A stretch of DNA of 64,000 bases. It comes from Folioceros fuciformis. Its lineage: Eukaryota; Anthocerotophyta; Anthocerotopsida; Anthocerotales. A model generated the notes under the pieces. The model saw only the letters and a list, made by a program, of their open reading frames with translations, was not told where the DNA came from and made no database searches. Of this stretch, positions 57,521 to 64,000 are shown in pieces (the first letter of the stretch is position 1; each line of letters starts with the position of its first letter). The translations under genes and the position numbers were made by a program. The stretch spans positions 16,360 through 80,359 of the forward strand of contig JBNGIO010006281.1 of assembly GCA_049999805.1 (NCBI GenBank). Direction: 5' to 3'.

Positions 57521-58185
57521 TTTGCTTATCCTAAGCTATGACCAAAATCTTCCTAGTAATTTCATGTCAAGCCCTCAATTGCTCAATAAATTCACGTGGT
57601 TCTCATGCTACTGTTTCAAACAAGCTAGCATTGAACATGGAAATTGCATCCATTGCTTCGTTATTTGTTAATTTAAAATTTATATAGCCTGTGGAGCTAT
57701 ATACAATATTTTTACAACATAGTTCTATATCTTTAAGATGAGTAATCTAATGCCTATGGTCCATTTGTACAAAGTGTCATAGGTATTCCTCTTGAATTCT
57801 ATTTACCCTCTATGTAGATCCATCTGTATCAAGGTGTTATGTTGTGCTTAAACATAATTACATTCAAATTGTCAAAATTGTCATTGTCCAATTTTTTTGT
57901 GAATCTAGATCTCTATTATTCACAATCTACATATGCAATCTATGTAACACGTAGATTTGCTTCTTCAACAACTAAGCAACTTCTAAAGCCTTCACTCGCT
58001 TCTTTGTGGGAATAAAGTGTGCTTGCTTGGTGAACCTAGCAACAACTATTATAATAACTATGTATCCATTACAAGTTGGAAATGGCATAACAAAACCCTT
58101 TGAGATAATACTCTTACAAGGCCAACTTGGAATAGGCAGGGGTTGTAACAAACGCCATGCATTTTGTAGGGTTATTAAAGCCCAA

Positions 58186-58434
58186 TGTGCTTAGACTAAT
58201 GTGTTTAGTCTAAGATTAGTGTCTAGTTAAGTACCATTAGTTTAGAGTAGCTTAAGCTAATTTGTAGGATGCTTCTTGCGTAGGTTCCTGTGCGCTTCTT
58301 GTGAAGCTTCCTAGGGAGCTCTTCTAGAGGGTATATAAATAACCCCTTGAGCTCCCCTGTTATTGAGAGACACTGAGAGTGTGACCTCTCTTTCTCCTCT
58401 CCTCCTTCACCATGTAGCTCCTCTAGCAATCCTA
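58186..58434 (+). mobile_element. candidate solo or nested LTR with TATA box
   Basis: A promoter-like segment runs from TGTGCTTAGAC to TCCTACA (TG...CA ends) and has a clear GTATATAAAT box at 58331-58340. C/T-rich sequence follows, as in plant LTR R/U5 regions. It interrupts the older minus-strand element beside the integrase fragment. No target-site duplication could be confirmed. Confidence 0.45.
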
Positions 58435-58635
58435 CACATTTGTTTGCTCTACCTTATCCTGTTGACGGTCTACATAGGTTTTCACAAACTCTAAATTATG
58501 TTTGTACATTCCAGGCCAATAAAACAAAATCTTCAACTTCTCATAAGTTGTTTTAATTCCCTGATGGCCAGCACTTGGCACATCGTAATATTTTATAAGA
58601 AAAATTCTTCTCAACTCTTGAGAATCAAGAATCAC
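58432..58635 (-). pseudogene. retrotransposon integrase zinc-binding (H2C2) fragment
   Basis: 68 codons with AGHQGIKTTYEKLK and FYWPGM typical of Ty3/gypsy integrase. The two cysteines expected before the QQxK position are replaced (YVDRQQDK), so the zinc site is lost. Confidence 0.8.
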
Positions 58636-58828
58636 AATCCTATTTTGCTTGAACTAATATTAACAAGCATTTCTAAGCTTAAACTTAGACCCTTGTTGCT
58701 CCACTTCATTAATCTAGTCTTGCACCAATGGATCTCGTAGATAAGCCTTATTAATCTGCGTGTGAGTGTGCCTTAGCTCAATCACCATCCGTGTTGCAGC
58801 TAGCTTAGGATTCTAGAAAGATATAGAA

Positions 58829-59030
58829 GTGTATATTGATGTGTCAAGTACAGCAATTGGAGGAGTGCTTATGCAAGAAGATAGACCAATCGCTTACAAG
58901 TCAAGAACGCTGCATGAACATGAAAGGAAGTACCCCACTTATGAAAAAGGAGATGACAGCCGTCATCAATTGCCTCAAGATTTGGAGACATTCTCTTCAT
59001 ATTTTTCATCTTAGCACTTAGTCATCTTGG
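58829..59030 (+). pseudogene. retrotransposon RNase H fragment, opposite orientation, frameshifted
   Basis: Shows VYIDVSSTAIGGVLMQEDRP, PIAYKSRTL and ERKYPTYEK, the usual start of a Ty3/gypsy RNase H. The continuation is found in the next frame after an A run near 58940-58950. It points opposite to the integrase pieces. Confidence 0.8.
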
Positions 59031-59059
59031 TGGAATAGACCTTGCTCTCATACCAACTA

Positions 59060-59654
59060 TGTAACACCCCCTTACTTAGCCAACTTAATAAGGAGCAACG
59101 GCCTTGGATGTTGTCTATTCACTTCCTAGCGCTCCATGTACAAATCACTCAACTCTCTCATGACTTAGTACTAGGCTCCAAGTAATCCGCTGTCCACTAA
59201 CAACTTGCAAACCACCTCCTCCAAGTGTTGCTCTTTATTCAAGATACTTGCAAAAGTAAGTCCTAATGGCTACTAGCCTTGACTCTATTTGACAAGCTTG
59301 CTCTTCAAGTTGTCCATAACTATATCTCTTCACACTACGCATCCCTCTATCTAGAAAGATATCTCAAGGCCTTAGCCCTAGCCTTTTCATACTCCACAGC
59401 TCAGTTACTACTAAAGCTGAGCATCGTATAGATCACTCATCTCAGAATATTAGTGGTTATTACAACTCCATCTTTCTTAGGAGCTTTTGCTCGGATCATA
59501 TATTAGTGGTTATTACAACTCCATCTTTCTTAGTAGCTTTTGCTCGGATCATATATCTTGTTGTCAAAGGCCGTAAGAAGCATACTTGCTTCTTCATCAA
59601 AACAGTTCTAGATTTAACTTTATTAATTTTACTTTTAATTTTTACTTTATTTCA
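59060..59654 (-). repeat. 5' LTR of the retroelement
   Basis: On plus it begins TGTAACACCCCC and ends TTTATTTCA. The flanking plus sequence GCTCTCATACCAAC (59043-59056) is the complement of a sequence close to the tRNA-iMet primer-binding site. The LTR contains an internal 53-bp tandem duplication (59448-59500 and 59501-59553) with one mismatch. Confidence 0.75.
59448..59553. repeat. 53-bp tandem duplication inside the LTR
   Basis: Two adjacent 53-bp units starting TATTAGTGGTTATTACAACT, differing at one position (AGGAGC versus AGTAGC). Confidence 0.93.
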
Positions 59655-59914
59655 CTTATTCAATTGCTTCAACTGTTAGTGTGGACAAGCATGGTCAGTC
59701 CATCTTGGTTAATTAATGTGAAAAAGAAGTTTACAAATCCAATAGTAAAATGGTTTATGAATTGTGAAGGTCCACTCCGGTTATCGGTCGATGGCTGGAA
59801 ACGTTTGTGTATGTGGTGTAGCAGGGGTGGGGATGGGGGTGGTCGATTAACTTTTCGCGTTGTGCTGGATGGAAGCGATGGTCTGTAGTGATAGTGGGCA
59901 AGCTTGGTGTCAGC

Positions 59915-61168
59915 ATGAAGGACGAGGATTCCGAGTGGAGGGGGCGGTCACCGAGGACTGAAGACCGGGAGGAGGAAGAGGAGGCGACCATTTTGCCTAA
60001 TCGTCCTGGATTTGGACTCGCAGTGCTCGTCTTGGCAGCGTTCGCGGTAAGTATTTGTGTTGTTGGACTTGGTTTGCACAGTCCTCTTAGGTTGAGGTTT
60101 GGGAAATTCTCATTAATATGTAAGCGGATCGGACTTTGGACAGCTAGGAGCTCTGCGCCGGAGGCTTGCAAGGCTTAACCAAAGCGTTTATCGGCAGGTA
60201 GGTGATGGTGCGTCCCCCTCCTTTATGGCTGCACGGTAAGAGGGAGGTCAGGCAAGCAGGCAAGCAATGTTGGGAAAGATGTTTATCTTCTGATACCATT
60301 GTGTAGAGCTACGGTTCCCCCGCACGTGGCGCTTCCAGGACTGTCGTATGGTGGGTCTGGAGAGATGGCCAGGGGTTTTCCTCCGGGCCTTACACTGATC
60401 CATGGAGGTTTCGACGGACACACCAGTTTTGGGACGAGTATTTCGAGGAGGAACTTAGAAAGGTGGGCTTCCGGCTTGTTCCAAAAGTGGCCAAAAGATG
60501 TGTGAAATACCTCTCCTTGGCAACTGAAACGACATGGTTGCGTTTGTGTGAATAGGAACGCATGAGGCGAATGCAAGAGGTGTTTCACAGGGAAAAGACT
60601 CGGTACACCAGAGATTTTGGATGGCACGAGCAACCAGGGGACTGGTACTCATCACGACATTGGGACTCCGGTGATGCCCAGAGCACCACAGCGGGAGGTC
60701 AAAGACAACGAGCTTTTAGGCAAGCGGAAGCGCAAAAACATTATCAAGTTTTAGGTCTTGATCCGTATGTACTTTCATGCCTCCAGTTTTGTTTGATGGA
60801 CTGTTTCCGTTTTCTCTGCCCTCTGGTGCTCATCAAGAGGTATGGATTTGGTCTCAGGAACTTGCAGTACTCCGAAGCAGAGCTCAAGGTACGGCGCGGT
60901 ATGTAGGGTAAATTTGCCGCTTCGATTTCATGCATTCCTCGTAACGTGTGCTTCGTCAAGTTTCCAGGCTGCTTTCAGAGCAAAAGCAAAACAACATCAT
61001 CCTGACCGAAACCCCAATCGGAAAGGTAACTTCGCAGTTGTGTCCTAACTCTTACCCTAGGAAGGTACTGACTTATGATTGTCCTCACTCGCAGCGGAGG
61101 CAGAGGAGAAATTCAAGGCTGTTGTAGAATCGTACGAGACCCTTCGTGAGCGGATGAAAAGGAAGTAG
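59915..61168 (+). CDS. J-domain (DnaJ-like) co-chaperone with short hydrophobic segment
   Basis: Six exons (59915-60046, 60307-60462, 60556-60764, 60840-60888, 60968-61025, 61095-61168) give 225 residues. An acidic start is followed by a hydrophobic stretch (about 33-44, FGLAVLVLAAFA) that may be a membrane anchor. An aromatic/basic middle part comes next (VVWWVWRDGQGF, FWDEYFEEELRK). The C-terminal J domain reads KHYQVLGLDP, YSEAELKAAFRAKAKQHHPD (catalytic HPD) and AEAEEKFKAVVESYETL. J proteins stimulate Hsp70 ATPase; no Gly/Phe or Cys-repeat region is present, so it is a type III (class C) member. Exon 4 uses an AAGAG acceptor that restores frame and puts YGFGLRNLQ between helices I and II. 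The start at 59915 is the first ATG of the compatible frame after an upstream stop-free leader. Confidence 0.85.
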
Positions 61169-61860
61169 TATTGTTTCATATGTTCTGAAACATACTGTCC
61201 ATTTGAAGAGAGTGTACAATATTTTAATCAATTGACTAGTGGACGGTGCTCTCCAAAAATGTCACATGCTATGCTCATGAGCATTTGCACATTTCAAACA
61301 ACATCGTAAGCAAATCCATACATGCTTAGATTGTCAAGCAGTTGCAGACTCAGTATCAGAGATCGAATGCATAAAGAATATCATACACCATACCCCCCCT
61401 AAACTATCCTAGAGGCCACATTCAAACCTGCACACATTTATTTCCCAATTAAAACAACCGTAGTTTGCTTGCAGTCGCCATCCAAAGACCTACATTTAAC
61501 TCGAGAAACCAACCTGAAGATTCCTTGAGGGGTCAATCTTACTCCAAATCAGATGACCATACCTTCGGAGAGGAGCAGTGTCAACAGTGTTAATCAGGGC
61601 TTCTGTTGGCAACAAGTGTTTAAAGCGAGGTTGTATTACACAAAATTGCCAACACAAGAGAGAAACCCTGCAGAGGCTCAGAGAAATGCCACCAGTTTAA
61701 TTGGCTACTAGAGAGTAGCTGCAGAACATGAATTTTCACAGGATGTTCCTCCGCGAGCAATAGCCCATATCTTTTCGAGTCTGTGCCGTGCCGTCCCTTG
61801 TGCATTGCAAACATTCTGTGATTGTAAAAAAGCTATCCTTGAACAATTAACCCCCCGACT
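61169..61860. other. convergent intergenic region
   Basis: 692 bp between the 3' ends of the J-protein gene and the minus-strand repeat-protein gene. No coding signal; presumed 3' UTRs. Confidence 0.55.
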
Positions 61861-63987
61861 TTACCGATCACTATCCGGGTCGTCGCTGTCAAGGAACTTA
61901 GCCAACTGAACTGAAAATGGATAAGCTTTTAGAGCATGTCTACGAAACTCTTCTGACGCCTTGGGTTCCCCAATTGCATGTATGAAATTGACTGCCTCCA
62001 GCCATTGTGATTCCGGGGCTGTGGGACAAGAGCTTACTAGTGCGTTTGCAAGCAAAGAGTTGGCCCAAACTGCCACAGCCTGAGCACTAACAGAAGCTGA
62101 TCCCTCATATATTTTGCCAACCAGTCGCCGCAGGGCAAGAGCAACTGCGACGTTTCCAGGCATCATTTCCAGGATACCTTCAGCAAAACTTGCTGTCTTT
62201 CGAAATGAGTTTGAATCTACGGGAAGCAAAGTATGCCCAAATGTGACAAATAGAATGTCATTGAACAGAGAATAATCTGCAGGGGGTGGACCCAGCAGCC
62301 CCTTCACAAAGGATCTAACCCGGCATTTCTTGATACTATCAGCAATCTGTGATAGTGGCTCCAGCTTCAATGCCAGCCGGGATTCTGCAAAACACCGATC
62401 AAGAAGCTCCAAGGTGTTTTGCCCCAACAGAGAGTCACATTCAGACTCCAGTTCACAGGTACGATTTAGAAACACCACAAACTCCTTCCAGCAATGTTCA
62501 GCATCTCTCTCCTTGAGTGCGATCTCCACACTCTTGTGGACTGTAGCCAGTGCGGCAGATGTTTCCCCAGTTAGAACTTTAAGAAGGGCAAGGTTCAGAA
62601 GAGCACACACTGAATCCTGTCCAAGTGACATCCGATTCCCTTTACTATCAAATCTCATGAACACCTGGTTCTCTGCAGCTAAAGACAGCTGGTCCTGCAT
62701 TTGCCGCATGTGCCCACTGTCATTGATTACCACACTTGAGGAAGAACTAACACTCAATCCATTGTCAGTGGTAGGCTTACAGAAATCACGTGCCCATAAT
62801 GAATATTTAACCAAAATGTTAACGGCAGCATCCTTTCCTTTCCATTTCAACGCATGTCCAGAATATTGATTCCATAAACAATGGATGCCTGGCTTGCCCT
62901 GAAATTGTAACACCGCCTCGTCAAACACACGAAGACCCTGTTCCATTCCATTCAGCAGGAATTCCAGAGTGGCGCATTCCACAACCAGCTCCAACGAGGT
63001 TGGGTACAAGTCCAACATCTGACGGCAGAAACGAGAAGCTGAATGCCCTCCCACCGAAACCGCCAGACACCGGACATAGTTCACAGCAAGTGCTTGCCTG
63101 GCCGAGTTGGTCAACTCATCATCAGAAGTGCATATGTTCAACGGGACACAACCATTTCCCGTAGAAGAAGCTGTGCGCATCAACCGTATAACACGTTCAG
63201 ACTTAGATAAACGTACAGACTCCTGGGACATCCATCGGAGACCAAAGGGCAATTCCTGCTTGCAACCAAAGTGTAAAACAACATAAGGAGGCAGCTCCGA
63301 ATACAGAACGACATGCCCACAGCATACCCAGAGTATGCATGCGTCATGCAAAGTCAAACCAATCAGAACATGTGACGTGCTGTGGTCCCCTAGGAACAGA
63401 CATTCATTTGAAGCATCAGCAATCAATCCATCTATCCACGACAGTGCCAACTCGATATTCCCAGATACAAGCATGCAATATAACATTTGCAGTGATAGAT
63501 CCAATAAATAAGGGCTTTGTGTCTTCTCATTCATGGCGCTCTTTTTCCCTTGACCAAGGGAAGACAATGCCCTCTTATAACAATCTAGTCTCTGATTTAC
63601 GTCTGGTCTGCTGTCTATGAGAAGGCACCAAAGCTCGTAAGAGTTGCTATGAATAACCTGCCACAACACGAGCAGGAAAAGTTATGTGATAATGTGCAGG
63701 TCCTCAATCCTCACAAACATGTAGTAAGTCCACAAACATGCCAAAAGCATGCTCAGACTTTTCCACAGACTCTCACATAGAAGTGTGTAGAAAAATCACA
63801 CGCGTACGGTATTTCAAATCTTAAAGGCAAGACACAAAATACAGCCAGTGCCAGAAAGAAATACCGCATGGTGGAACAAGTCATCTTTGTCAATCCCATC
63901 ATTGCTGTAGAAAATGGAAAGATACACAATCCAAAGAACACATGATGATGAATTTGCCTCCAATGCTCGGGATAGATAGTATAAAGC
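61861..63987 (-). CDS. C-terminal part of a ZFC3H1-like helical-repeat protein (5' partial)
   Basis: Two minus-strand exons are seen, 63987-63865 and 63657-61861, joined in phase to 640 residues. The gene continues past the right edge. The sequence is helical with TPR/HAT-like units (ALYYLSRALEANSSSCVLWI, YELWCLLIDSRPDVNQRLDC, DLSLQMLYCMLVSGNIELAL, LLNLALLKVLTGETSAALAT) and ends in an acidic DSDDPDSDR. It recalls the C-terminal half of plant proteins with a putative zf-C3H1 domain (Arabidopsis AT2G39580-like). Animal ZFC3H1 links nuclear poly(A) RNA to the exosome. The defining zinc finger would lie outside the window, so the assignment is tentative. Another nuclear HAT/TPR protein such as NRDE2 is possible. 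Confidence 0.6.
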
Positions 63988-64000
63988 CTGCAAAGGAATG

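Larger units (their letters stand above)
55896..59654 (-). mobile_element. decayed Ty3/gypsy-type LTR retrotransposon, minus orientation
   Basis: Structure read on the minus strand: 5' LTR (59654-59060) whose outer end is TG..., a primer-binding-like site at about 59043-59056, a shortened and broken internal region, a polypurine tract (57046-57023) and a 3' LTR ending at the low-coordinate side. The two LTR copies are recognisably homologous over about 500 bp but diverged and differ by tandem-array expansion. Internal pieces include a Ty3/gypsy integrase zinc-binding region (58635-58432) and the integrase C-terminal/FHVSLLK region (about 57520-57088), both with stops or lost key residues. An RNase H piece in the opposite orientation indicates rearrangement or a second insertion. 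It is non-functional. Confidence 0.8.

Overview
The window is nuclear DNA from a land plant. All but five of the genes are split by short GT-AG introns, mostly 60-150 bp. The products include plant-type families: a STOP1-type zinc finger, a PLS-class PPR protein, a Vapyrin, an ALA1-type flippase and a GRIK-type kinase. The gene-dense stretches have near-balanced base composition, whereas a retroelement block at 55.6-59.7 kb is strongly AT-rich. The short introns, intronless PPR and retained Vapyrin suggest a non-seed plant (bryophyte, lycophyte or fern), but I cannot name the species. A 100-N assembly gap lies at 445-544.

Layout. The left edge carries the 3' end of a STOP1-like gene. Next come a PX/Rubicon-homology protein (1.9-7.8 kb), a calmodulin-like protein (8.6-9.4 kb) and an ALA1-type P4-ATPase (12.2-16.7 kb). 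From 17.6 to 29.9 kb there are five consecutive genes for putative organelle proteins: an atypical SDR with a repetitive N-terminal extension, a DUF3119-type membrane protein (minus), a SpoU/TrmH rRNA methyltransferase (minus), GatC and an E-class PPR protein. The stretch 31.3-41.8 kb holds a GRIK/SnAK-like kinase, an SNF7/CHMP4 ESCRT-III subunit, CCT5 and a phosducin-like protein PLP3 (minus). After a repeat-rich spacer come Vapyrin, a thioredoxin-like protein (minus), UBA5, an NDUFAF2-like complex I assembly factor and an aldo-keto reductase. A decayed Ty3/gypsy-type LTR element (minus strand, LTRs recognisable) fills most of 55.9-59.7 kb. A membrane J-domain protein and the C-terminal part of a ZFC3H1-like repeat protein (minus, running off the edge) close the window.

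Most genes were rebuilt by joining exons by hand, checking that GT/AG borders, reading phase and family motifs agree. Several small-exon genes (DUF3119, GatC, PLP3, NDUFAF2-like, J-domain) are not visible as single long reading frames. Functions are inferred from family resemblance recognised by eye; no database search was possible.

How genes relate. This is an ordinary eukaryotic neighbourhood with no operon-like coupling. Themes recur: organelle gene expression (PPR, GatC, SpoU), membrane traffic and autophagy (PX/RH protein, flippase, CHMP4, Vapyrin) and folding or quality control (CCT5, PLP3, J protein, UBA5). PLP3-family proteins are known CCT co-factors, so the tail-to-tail CCT5/PLP3 pair is notable. 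I saw no convincing undescribed multi-gene system. The least characterised items are the DUF3119 protein and the 40-residue repeats of the SDR.
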